Source of the DNA: Baffinella frigidus
Taxonomy: Eukaryota > Cryptophyceae > Cryptomonadales > Baffinellaceae
Assembly: GCA_026770585.1 (NCBI GenBank)
Contig: MU646405.1
Coordinates: 231,066-258,007, forward strand
Length of the DNA: 26,942 bases
Direction: 5' to 3'
The notes below the pieces were generated by a model. That model searched no databases and was not told where the DNA came from. It saw nothing but the letters and a program-made list of their open reading frames with translations. A program made the translations under genes and the position numbers. Positions 7,810 through 17,200 of the stretch are shown piece after piece. Numbering within the stretch: position 1 is the stretch's first letter; each line of letters begins with the position of its first letter.

Positions 7810-7864
7810 CGTGACCTGTTCCACTTTTTGCGGATCCATCGCCTGGGGTCGAGGACGGATCGGA
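7810..7864 (-). pseudogene. 3'-part copy of NSE1 exon 6 (copy 1)
   Basis: The minus strand reads VLDPRRWIRKKWNR followed by the donor-like AACAG|GTCACG. It matches the 3' part and donor of exon 8185-8285. A third, shorter trace is at 7964-7990. Confidence 0.7.
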
Positions 7865-8184
7865 CCCTACACCCCAAGCCCTGAACCGCAAACCACAAAC
7901 TGCAAACCCTGTGCCCTGTGCCTAAAGACCCAAACCCTCAACGTTCTCAACCCTCAACCCCAACCTGTTCCATTTGTTCCGGCACGGATTTTCAGACTGT
8001 GAACACTGCACGAAGCCTCAGTGGATCTACTTTGGAGGCCTCACAACCTTGCATCATTAGGTGCCGTTAGAGCCTGGATACCCACACGGACGCACGGCAC
8101 GAGAGACACGGATGCCGAACATGATTACGGGGACCTCCGCCCACATCACGCTGTACATGGACAGCGAACGAGGGGGGGCGTTAC

Positions 8185-11100
8185 CTGTTCCACTTGTTGC
8201 GGATCCATCGCTTGAGGTCGAGGACGGATCGGATGCCGAGCGTCAAGCGTTCGATCTTCTTCCCACTCCGGTCCGTCTCCTCCATCTGCAGAGAGAGAAG
8301 GACCCTTTATTGAATACCCGCTTATTGAATATGAAGGGAGGTTTCGTTTTGTTGGGTAGTCGAGGGCGTTAGGTTATGAGGGTGGGCAGAGCGCGAGGTG
8401 GACGAGGTCGCCCTGAACCGCGCTAGGTCGGTCTTCCTCCTGCTCCTATTCGTCTCCTCCATCAGCCTCCCCGCGTCGTTTCAGGGTTGTTCTAGAACAT
8501 TCTAGAACATTCGATAAGACCGTCGTATGTCTAATAATGGATATTTCCAACAATATAACATTCTAGAGCATTCCAGAATGTTCGACAAGACAGTCGTATG
8601 TCATATAAAGATGCCGACAGTCAAGCACTCGATCTTCTTCCCGTTCCGATGCTTCTCCTCCATCTGCACCCAGCATGTCAACTTAGGATCAGTCAACCAG
8701 TAAGGCAGCGCTAGAGATCAAGCTAGCTGGGTCTTTCCGAACGATGTGTCGACCAACACAACTCTTGTCTCTGAGGCGGGCCCGTTTCTTCAGGCTCATA
8801 GACTTTTGTGTCACTCAACTCAACGCTCCACGGCCTCATTTAGGACCTGTATCGAGAGTAATAAAGAAGAAGCTGATGATGAAGCAACACAACTGCCTGA
8901 TTATCCCCCATCTGCCTCTCCGCGTCGTTTCAGGGTGTGGGGTTCTGTCAGGACTATCCGGGGATAGGCCCGCCCCGGCCCCCGTCTCCAGCCAATGGCT
9001 CCAACGTCTGCCGAGGCGGGCCTATCCCCGGATAGTCCGCACAGGCTCACGGTTTCGTACACCATCTTCGATGGCCGCGCCGAAAGGCGGTGAAGCGGTA
9101 GGCGCGCACGTGGCTGTTCAGGAGAAGGCGTCTAGCATCAGCGCCCACCACACCCCACTCAACGCGCAACGCGGTGGGGGGTTGGCACTTCGGATCCGAG
9201 CTTGTTGCCGAGGTAGTTTCGAAAGGCGTTAGCCTTTTATGGCTTTCTGGCCCCTCTTGCAGACAGGCTCGTGGTACAAGTGCTAAAATAGGTAAATCTA
9301 AGAGTCTTGTAACTCGTTAAATGGTAAACTTTGTCTCACAAAACAAACAAACAAACAAACAAACAAACAAACAAACAAACAAACAAACAAACAAACAAAC
9401 AAACAAACAAACAAACAAACAAACAGCGGGGCGAGAAAGCCCTGCATGGATAAAGCCGTGGGTTCCGAGATGGTGGGGAGTGACCAGCAGCCACTGATCG
9501 CCCACAAGCTTGTCGATGCATCGGATCGAGTCCTGCAACGCGCAAATCGAGCGTCAGCCACTTAGCAGCCACCGGGGGCTTCAAGGATACAGTCCATTTG
9601 AACGATTCGTACTAGAATCTTATCCTTTTGCATTGGATTATAACCGCATTTCCCCCAGATATCCGGGGGGAACGGGACTCGACCGCGATGCATCGGATCG
9701 AGTCCTCCAACGTGCGAAACGAGCGTCAGTATCCGTCTTCAGGCTCACGGTGCAATGCGCTCCTGACCTGGGATGGCCCCACCTCGGGCGGAAGTGAAAA
9801 CTCTCTCGCAGGACCTGCCTAGAGCGCAGCCACAACTATGTGTTTGTATCCATCACGCGCTTTGGTGGTAGCAATACAGGGGTTTGTTGGCATCAACGAC
9901 GGTCTGCGGTAGTATTACGCAAGCTCCTTGTTCCCGCTGACGCGCAGGCTTGATCCTCTCCACGCGACACATTCCAACCCGCAACTCGGGCAGCGCCACA
10001 GCAGCGTGAGAATGACAGGGTGTAGATGCAAGGGAGCAGCATGCAGGCGGCAGGGGGCAGAGATGCAAGGGAGCAGGAGAGATAGCGAGCAAGAGAGAGC
10101 GAGAGAGGGAGAGCGAGAGAGCGAGAGAGAGAGAGAGAGAGAGAATGAAGGTCACAGGGGCAGAGAATTAAGGGCGCAGACCTCTCCCCCGAGGCTGACC
10201 TCCTTATGCATCGAAATGCAAGGGAGCAGAAGAGAGAGCGAGAGAGCGAGAGAGCAAGAGAGCGAGAGAGAGCGCGCGCGAGAGAGAGAGAACGAAGGTC
10301 ACAGGGGCAGAGAATTTAGGGCGCGGACCTCTCCCCCGAGGTTGACCTCCTTGCCGAGGTTGATCGCCACGTTCTTCTCGATCGTCCCCCCGATCTTCTC
10401 CAGAATCACCGGCCGCGTCACCTACGCCGCAGGCCAATATGTGTGTTATGTTAAGGGTTGACCTTGCTATCTTAGCACCTATGTGTGTCATATTGAGGGT
10501 GGCCTTTGCTATCTTAGCGTCACCTACGCCGAACGCCAATTCAATCTCGGAACATGAACCAGTTTTATGCTATCTTACGCCTGGGGGTCGTGTCTAAAAT
10601 AGCATATCCACCCTTATGGAAGTCCTAAGATACGCATTCTCGATGCCCCCCCCGATCTTGTCCAGTACCACCGGCCTCGTCACCTACGCCGAGGGGCAAT
10701 TTAACGCGGACAGGGTCAATTCTGAACACCTTTTTGTGTTATATTAAGGGGGTGTTTTGCTATCTTAGCCTCGACGTTGCGTCACCTACGCCGCAGGCCA
10801 ATTTAACGCGGGACGAGATTCGATGTTCAGCACCTCTGTGTGTCATATTAAGGGTGGGCTTTACTATCTTAGCATCACCTACGCCCAAGGCCAATTTAAT
10901 CTCGGAACATGACAGAATCTGTGGGTAAATACACTCATCTTAGCCTTCATGTTATGCCTAAACTAGTTGACCCACCCTTATCTTCGGCGTTGGAAGCCTT
11001 AAGATCGCCACAGATTATGTTATCTTCTGGAATGATATTTAACGCGGAGACAGGTTCGATGTTGAACACCTTTTTGTGTTGTGTTAAGGGAGGAATTTGC

Positions 11101-13260
11101 TATCTTAGCCTCGACGTTGCTTTACCATGCCACAAAATTCACCCGTAAGATAGCAGAAAGGTGTTTTGAATCAAGTATGTTTCCATACGCGATTCAGCAC
11201 GCCCGGGGGTGGTCGCCATGCCACACGAGGCTACCCATGCGAACAGAATAAATGTCGATTGTAAACGTGTGTAGTAATTTTCAGATGAAAAGCAGCGACT
11301 TTACACAGGTCCGACCGCTCAGCGGGCGGAAACGTGATCATGTGCCCACAAAACTTTAAAAGTCCGTTTTATTCTGTTCGCCTCGGTAGCCTCGTGTGGT
11401 GCGGTCTGTGCGTGCGAGGTGGTTGCCACGCGGTTTTCATCTCGGAAGATAACTGAATCAGTTCCTTTTCAATAGGAGGTTGAATAGGATAAATTAGCTA
11501 GGGCATAGTAAACTTAATGAGGCGTCCTAATTAAATGAGAAACGCTAATTAGGGAACTGGTTCAGTTATCTTTCGAGATGAGTTTGGTTGCCTTGCGGTC
11601 TGTCATTCCAGATTGTGCCAGCTAAGCTGCCTGCAGACAAAGCGTGCGGCGCAAGGCAAACCAGTACCATCCAACCCCACCAGGGCCACACCGTGTGAAA
11701 AGAGGTGGGGGGGAAATGAGCAACCGAGAGCCCAACGCATGTTGACTGGTCCGACGATTTTCTGGAGGAGCGTTTGCGGTAATTGTTGGCCGCTTTTTGA
11801 TTTCCAGTTATCGAGATTTCGAGAGTTTCTTTGTACCAGGAATGTCCGTGTCAAACGTTTTACGACCTCCACAATCAATTGAAAGGTCTCAAAATCTCGA
11901 AAACTGAAAAATCGGCCAACAATTACCGCAAACGCTCTACTACGCATGCCCGGATTAGTTACCGTCCAGGCCCAGTTGACACAACATTCGACCATTTTCA
12001 GTCGCCCGCTCCCGGCAGCCGCTAGCCGGGACAACCCGCTACCTCCAGGGAAGCGAATGCAAGGTCACTTGTTCGCCGAGTCTTTGCAGTACTCCTAGCT
12101 CTGCCTCAGTTAATTTCTGCGCCTCATTAAATACATTTAGACAAGGACTCCGTACACACGCTCCAGTACAAAGAGCATCTAAATGTATTTAATCAGGAGC
12201 CCAGATTAACTGAGGCATAGCTAGCACTGTTCCGTCGCATATCTGCACTGAACATGAGCTTTCCGCGGTCGTGCCACAGGATTTACTAAATTTAGGAAAC
12301 CGTGGGGGGGGTGGAGCAACCAGGTGTTCGACGATCTTCTTGAAGAGACCGAGCTCTGCGTCGCTCAGCGCTGCCGAGGCTTTCACGTGCAAGATCTCCG
12401 CTTCCTTCTGCCTGCGGGAACCGTGTAAACTTGAGTGGACGTGAGGGGGGATATTTTGCGGGGGGGTGCTGGGTTTGTGGCTGGTGGGGGTGGTGCATAT
12501 CGGGCCTGAGGGGAGACAACGCGTCGCAGCGCCTCCTCCTCCCGCAGCAACTGCTGTGCTTGGTGGGAGGCGTCTTGTCTGGACGATGCGTGGTGCAGCA
12601 CAGCAAGGCACCGGGTGCTCCGATTGCGGGAATGTCGGTGGGTGCGGGGGGGGGGCGCAAGGGGGAGCTGGGTGGGCCGGTACTTGGTGTCGGCAGACCC
12701 CGACAGGTCGCAGCTCTCCAGACCCCTGATTCGAGCAGGGTAGCTCAGGCGCTGGAACCTGCTGGGCAGCAGCCCACCCACCGCTATATCCCAGGCTGGC
12801 AGGAAGGGAGGCGTTCAGGGCAATGTGGCTGGGGCGGCGGGCGCGAGCACCAGAACTTTTGTTTGGTGGCCTCCATCGTCGCTTCCTTGACAATCGCCCA
12901 GTTGATACCGTCCGGACCGATCTCTTTGTTTACTACGTTGAAGAACTTCCTGCCACAATCAGTCCCAGATCCTCAGCGCCCGACAGGGGGGTTGGGCAGG
13001 GGGCGCCCGACAGCCGCTCCCCGACACCACACACTCACGGCACGGCACGGCGTCTCTGGGGGGGAGCATCGTGGCTTCATCGGGTGGCAGCGGGCGGGCG
13101 CGTACTTGAGTCCCTTGTCATTGGCGGGAACGTCCGTCTGATCCAAGCCAGGGAGCTTTTGTGCCAAGCTCTGGATGGTCCTGAGCGTCTCGTCCTCCTC
13201 CATGGCGCCCCGATGCATCATGACCTGCAGCGCCGCGCGGTGAACGTCGCAGTACGCCAT
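8185..13260 (-). CDS. NSE1: NSE1-like SMC5/6 complex subunit, six exons recovered, RING end missing
   Basis: NSE1 pairs with NSE3 and NSE4 in the SMC5/6 complex, which acts in DNA repair; it has winged-helix domains and a C-terminal RING. Exons on the minus strand: 13260-13106 (ATG start, MAYCDVHRAALQVMMHRGAM), 12949-12851, 12411-12321, 10421-10347, 9532-9485 and 8285-8185. All junctions keep phase and the joined frame is about 189 codons, close to the pre-RING length of known NSE1. Family-like blocks are NKEIGPDGINWAI, SDAELGLFKKIVEHL, IDKLVGDQWLL and LTLGIRSVLDLKRWIRNKW; the last two fit the second winged helix. After the donor AACAG|GTAACG at 8185 no convincing zinc-binding exon was found. 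Several introns hold MITEs and broken exon copies. The gene may be complete further left, or decayed. Confidence 0.65.
8611..8670 (-). pseudogene. 5'-part copy of NSE1 exon 6
   Basis: The minus strand reads QMEEKHRNGKKIECLTVGI against QMEETDRSGKKIERLTLGI in the exon at 8285-8185, then diverges. It lies upstream in transcript sense and keeps only the 5' half. Confidence 0.75.
8760..8871 (-). repeat. dispersed repeat, copy 2 (inverted relative to 565-680)
   Basis: Reads CTCTTGTCTCTGAGGCGGGC through ATCGAGAGTAATAAAGAAGA, the reverse complement of the copy at 565-680 with scattered changes. Confidence 0.75.
8951..9039. mobile_element. MITE with GGACTATCCGGGGATAGG arms
   Basis: GGACTATCCGGGGATAGGCC at the left pairs with GGCCTATCCCCGGATAGTCC at the right, in perfect inversion. 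A copy with a single arm lies at 21095-21150, sharing the internal GACGTTGGAGCCA. Confidence 0.8.
9339..9425. repeat. (AAAC)n microsatellite
   Basis: About 21 perfect AAAC units. Minus-strand ORFs reading VCLFVCLF are its translation and not genes. Confidence 0.95.
9687..9729 (-). pseudogene. 5'-part copy of NSE1 exon 5
   Basis: About 43 bp match 9515-9557, covering the acceptor region and first 18 nt of exon 9532-9485. It lies upstream in transcript sense. The acceptor is changed from TTGCAG to TTGGAG. Confidence 0.75.
10063..10350. repeat. tandem duplication including the NSE1 exon 4 donor end
   Basis: Two units of about 150 bp (10063-10203 and about 10216-10353) share ATGCAAGGGAGCAG, a GA-rich run, AAGGTCACAGGGGCAGAGAA and CCTCTCCCCCGAGG. 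The second unit ends in the functional 3' end of exon 10421-10347. The first carries only the last few exon bases and the donor, downstream in transcript sense. Confidence 0.7.
10430..11160. repeat. decayed tandem array carrying repeated NSE1 exon 4 acceptor regions
   Basis: Units contain GTGTTATATTAAGGG or a variant, GCTATCTTAGC and TCACCTACGCC(GC)AGGCCAATTT. The CACCTACGCC block, which is the exon 4 acceptor on the minus strand, recurs at about 10420, 10520, 10681, 10782 and 10876. The unit at 10639-10701 also carries the first 45 nt or so of the exon, reading VTRPVVLDKIGGGIE. Confidence 0.7.
11221..11399. mobile_element. 179-bp MITE with CCACACGAGGCTACC arms
   Basis: The left end CCACACGAGGCTACC then GCGAACAGAATAAA pairs with TTTATTCTGTTCGC then GGTAGCCTCGTGTGG. 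No ORF is inside. It lies in the long NSE1 intron between exons 3 and 4. Confidence 0.85.
11438..11580. mobile_element. 143-bp MITE with CATCTCG arms
   Basis: CATCTCGGAAGATAACTGAA pairs with TTCAGTTATCTTTCGAGATG, with a further internal TCAGTTCC/GGAACTGG match. Both flanks carry GGTTGCC...GCGGT. It lies in the NSE1 exon 3-4 intron. Confidence 0.85.
11767..11940. mobile_element. MITE with GAGCGTTTGCGGTAATTG arms
   Basis: GAGCGTTTGCGGTAATTGTT and its complement AACAATTACCGCAAACGCTC form long arms that continue through a GATTTCGAGA/TCTCGAAAAC region. The ORFs crossing it are palindrome artefacts. Confidence 0.85.
12095..12224. mobile_element. 130-bp MITE with CTAGCTCTGCCTCAGTTAAT arms
   Basis: CTAGCTCTGCCTCAGTTAAT at the left pairs with ATTAACTGAGGCATAGCTAG at the right. 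An inner ATTAAATACATTTAG/CTAAATGTATTTAAT pair is also present. Confidence 0.85.
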
Positions 13261-14299
13261 CTCCGCTGCTGTGTGCGCCCGCGGAGTCGCCCCAGCTGCC
13301 CCGTTGTTCCTCGTTCGCAGCGGCAAAGTGGCGGGAAAACTGCTCCAAGAGGTCGGGGAAAGACGGAGCTGGGGGTCCTCGTTCTCGTTCTGGGTCAGAT
13401 TTGGCGGTCTCGTTCGGAACGTGGAGCACGACCGAGCGACAGAACGATGGGGCAGTAGACACAGTCACGGCGCGGGACCTCGTTCGCCGCGCTCCTGGGA
13501 AAGTCACAAGTCAATTTGTCAACTTACTAGGATGCACCGCTTGAGCCATTTGAGGGCATTTTACTAATAATTTTACTTGAAAGGACACTTACAATGATTG
13601 TACGGGAAAGGACACGTACAATGATTTTAGCTCGTAGTAATGTTCGTACGGCCTCCTCAGGACACTGGAATAAAGACGCAGAGGAGCCGACCGGAGTCCC
13701 AAGAACCTCTCGCAACACGATGCTGCGGACCAGAGCCGTGCAACGCGGCGTGATGCGGGTGTGTACCGCACCCTGCACCCGCCACACCCTGCGACGGTTC
13801 CGCGGTGGCCGCGTGTGGCGCCGGGGCCTTCGCGTGCGCCGCTCCTTGCTGCCTTAGTGGAGGGACGTAAGGGATGCGTCCGCTCGCATTGGGTCACTAT
13901 CTTGGGGCCGATCTGGCTCTGGGGGGGGGATTCGCGGGCGCGCGTTGCGTGGGCGCCCTCACGGCCGTGTTTCGGGAGCCAGGGCGTGCGCTTCTCTGTG
14001 TGCGGCCAGCGCGGGCAAGCGAGGGGTCGTGGATACGGCCACGAAATCTTTGGTCTCGCTTGCATATCCGCCCCGAAAATTGCATATCCACACAAGGCGC
14101 AGTTCGTCGAGCTCGAAAATGCCTGCCTGTGTGGGCCCAGCACCTACGAGGGAATGTACCGAAGACGCTTCTTGCCAGATCCGGTTCGGCGGTAGGTCGC
14201 AGTTGTCCCAGGATCCGTTTTGACGATAGGTCGAACTTGTCCCTGATGATACCTGGATTTGGTACCTGGAATTAACCTGGTGCACTCGCGACGTGGCAG
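13261..14299. other. intergenic region between NSE1 and the dehydrogenase
   Basis: It holds the upstream region of the divergent NSE1 gene. Near 13590-13625 is a tandem GAAAGGACAC(T/G)TACAATGAT. A dispersed GC-rich repeat lies at 13893-14030. ORFs are present but none shows recognisable protein character. The first exon(s) of the dehydrogenase, encoding about 65 N-terminal residues, must lie here or upstream and were not identified. Confidence 0.45.
13893..14030. repeat. dispersed GC-rich repeat, copy with uninterrupted GGCC site
   Basis: The sequence from GGGGCCGATCTGGCTCTGGG to CTCTGTGTGCGGCCAGCGC matches 25775-26030, where the same repeat is split by a 140-bp MITE. A third partial copy is at about 26085-26130. 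Confidence 0.75.
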
Positions 14300-17200
14300 G
14301 CGATCGCCAGAGCGGCGACCCGCACCCCGACGCAGCGCACCTACATCACGCCGGCTTACAACCTGGCCAAGCGCATCATGCCCAAGATCTCGCCGACGGA
14401 GGAGGCCGCTCTCAACTCTGGCACGATCTGCTTCGACCGGGACCTCTTCAGCGGCGACCCGACGACCAAGTCGCTCCTCGCGCGCTACAAGATCTCGCTC
14501 TCGGCCGAAGAGCAGTCGTTCATCGACAACGAGACCCACGTGCTCTGCGAGATGCTCGACAACAACCAGATCGATGAGGACCAGAACCTCCCGCCCGCGG
14601 TCTGGAAGTTCATCCGCGAGAAGAAGTTCATGGGCCTCGTCATCCCCAAGGCCTACGGCGGCATGGGTAAACACCAAACCCTGAACCCTACACCCTACAC
14701 CCTGCACCCTCAAACCTCAAAACCTCAAACCTCAAACCTCAACCCTCAACCCTCCCTCGACACTCGACCCTCAACCCTCAACACCCTCAACACTCAACAC
14801 TCAACACTCAACCCTAACCCAGGTTTCTCCGCCACCCTACACCCTACAACCTAAACCTCAAACCTCGAACGTCAACACTCATCACTCAACCCGCAACGCA
14901 GGCTTCTCCGCGCACGCGCACTCCGTGGTCGTGGAGAAGGTCGCGGGGCGCAACACCTGCGCGGCCGTCACGGTCTGACCTTCACCCTACACTCTACACC
15001 CCACACCCCACACCCCACACTCTACACCCTAGACCATTAACCCTACACCCGGCACCCGGCACCCGGCACCACACACCCTACACCCTAGGCCATCAACCCT
15101 GAACCCTGACCCCCCCCAGGTGATGGTGCCGAACTCCCTCGGGCCGGGCGAGCTGCTCTACCACCACGGGACCCCCGAGCAGAAGGACCACTACCTCCCG
15201 CGCCTCGCGCACGGCATCGACATCCCGTGCTTCGGGCTCACGGGCGCCGCGTCGGGCTCTGACGCGGCCAGCATGCGCGACGAGGGCGTCGTGTGCATGC
15301 AGGCAACCCTAAACCCTTAACCCTAGACCCCGAGTGTACTTTCAGGCAACCCTAAACCCTGAACCCCCAAGCCTACCCTAAACCCTAAACCCTACCTAAC
15401 CCTACCTAACCCTACCTGCCCCTACCCAACCCTAAATCCGTAACCCTAAACCCTAAACCCTAAACCCTCAATCCTAAACCCTGAACCCTCAACACAACCG
15501 TGCAGGACGGCGTGCTGGGCATGCGCGTGAACTTCTCGAAGCGCTACATCACCCTCGCACCCGTCGCGACGTGCGTCGGTAAAACCCCAACCTCTGACCC
15601 ACAACCCTAACCTCTGACCCCTCAACCCCCTACACCCTAAACCGTCAATCTCTGAACCTTCAACCCCCTTAACCTCCTTAACCCTAAACCCTCAACCCTA
15701 AACCGCCAAACCCGTAAAACCCAAACCCCCGCAACCCTCAACCCTCAACCCTAACCCCCACCACCCCCCAACCAGGCCTCGCGTTCAAGCTCCGCGACCC
15801 CGAGAAGCTGCTCACGATCGGCAAGGAGGGCATCACCGTCGCGCTCCTCCCCACGGAGGCAAACCCTAAACCCTGAACCCTCATTCCTCAATCCTAATCC
15901 CTAAACCTCAAACCCTTAACCAGGCCAACCAGTTCGCGCCCAACGGCCTCCCCGGCCTCATCACCGGTCAAACCCCTATTCCCCAAACCCTAAACCCTAC
16001 ACCCTACACCTTAAAGCGGGTTTAGTGAACCTAAACCCTGAACCCTAAACTCCAAACCCTAAACCCTAAACCCTAAACCTTAAACCCTAATCCCTCATCC
16101 CCAACCCAGGCCCCCGGCACAACCCGCTCGGCACGGCGTTCATGAACGGCACGGTGGTGGGGACCGACGTGTTCATCCCCATGACGTGCGTCATCGGCGG
16201 CGAGAAGCAGACGGGCTTCGGGTGGAACATGCTCATGGAGTGCCTCGGGGAGGGCCGCGGTAGAGCCTAAACCCCAAACCCAAACCCTAAACCTGACCCC
16301 TAAACCCTAAACCCTACACACCGAACCCCACACTCTAAACCCTACACCCTACACCCTTAACCTCAGACCCTGAACCCTGAACCAGGCATCTCGCTCCCCT
16401 CGCTCGGCTCTGCGCAGGCCAAGGTTCTAACCCCCAAACCGAAACCCCAACCCCTACCCTAAACCCTTACCCCCACACCTTGAATCCTAAACCTAAACCC
16501 TAAACCCTAAACCCTAAACCTAAACCCTTAACCAACCCGAAACCCTAACCCCCCCAAACCCCCTTATCCCGAAACCGTAACGCAGGTGGCGACGTTGGCG
16601 GTGGGCGGGTACGCGCGCATCCGCAAGCAGTTCAAGGTTCCCATCGCGAGCATGGAGGGCGTCCAGGTACTCTCTCTCTCTATCTCTCTCCCTCCATCTC
16701 GTGCTTCCTTCTCCCCGAACCTGTCCCCATCGCGAGCATGGAGGGCGTCCAAGTACTTGACCTGAGAATCCCCCCCCACACACTCTACACCCTACATCCC
16801 AAACCCTAAACCCTAAACCCTAAACCCTAAAATACTCGCTCGCCGTTTCGGTCCTGCAGGGTGTGAATGCTCCCAACGTAGGCGGCCACCTTGCCCTTCC
16901 GTGCTTGTCCCCGAAACTCCCTCCCGGCATGAACCTTGCACTCACCCGAGGCCCTGCCAGCACTCGCCCTGGGTTTCCTCGGCCTTTCTAGCTGATCAAT
17001 CATGGGCTCTCCCCCCACTGAGGTTTCTGCGGTGGTTGGTGGCCCAGGTACAGCCTCGGTGGGGGTGCACAAACATGGCGACCGTGTGGGTCTCTCACTG
17101 AGCATGTGGTGACCAACGTGTTGTCGCCCCCCCCCCCTTCTCAGGAGAAGCTGGCGAACATCGGGATGAACACGTTCCAGATCACTGCCGGGCGCAACCT

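Noticed and set aside
8021-8180. RING exon of NSE1 (minus-strand reading HPCLSCRAS) or a transporter-like segment (SMYSVMWAEVPVIMFG)
   Set aside because: Only one CxxC pair is present with no further Cys/His spacing, the frame does not continue from the previous donor, and the transporter resemblance is too weak.
9298-9584. Minus-strand ORFs rich in VCLFVCLF
   Set aside because: They are translations of the (AAAC)n microsatellite; only the 16-codon exon at 9485-9532 beside it is supported.
10430-11160. CRISPR-like array
   Set aside because: Unit length and spacing are irregular, units include exon sequence, there are no cas genes, and the DNA is eukaryotic.
12431-13458. Long plus-strand ORFs over the NSE1 exons
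   Set aside because: They are antisense to three exons that join in phase to a recognisable protein, and are low-complexity.
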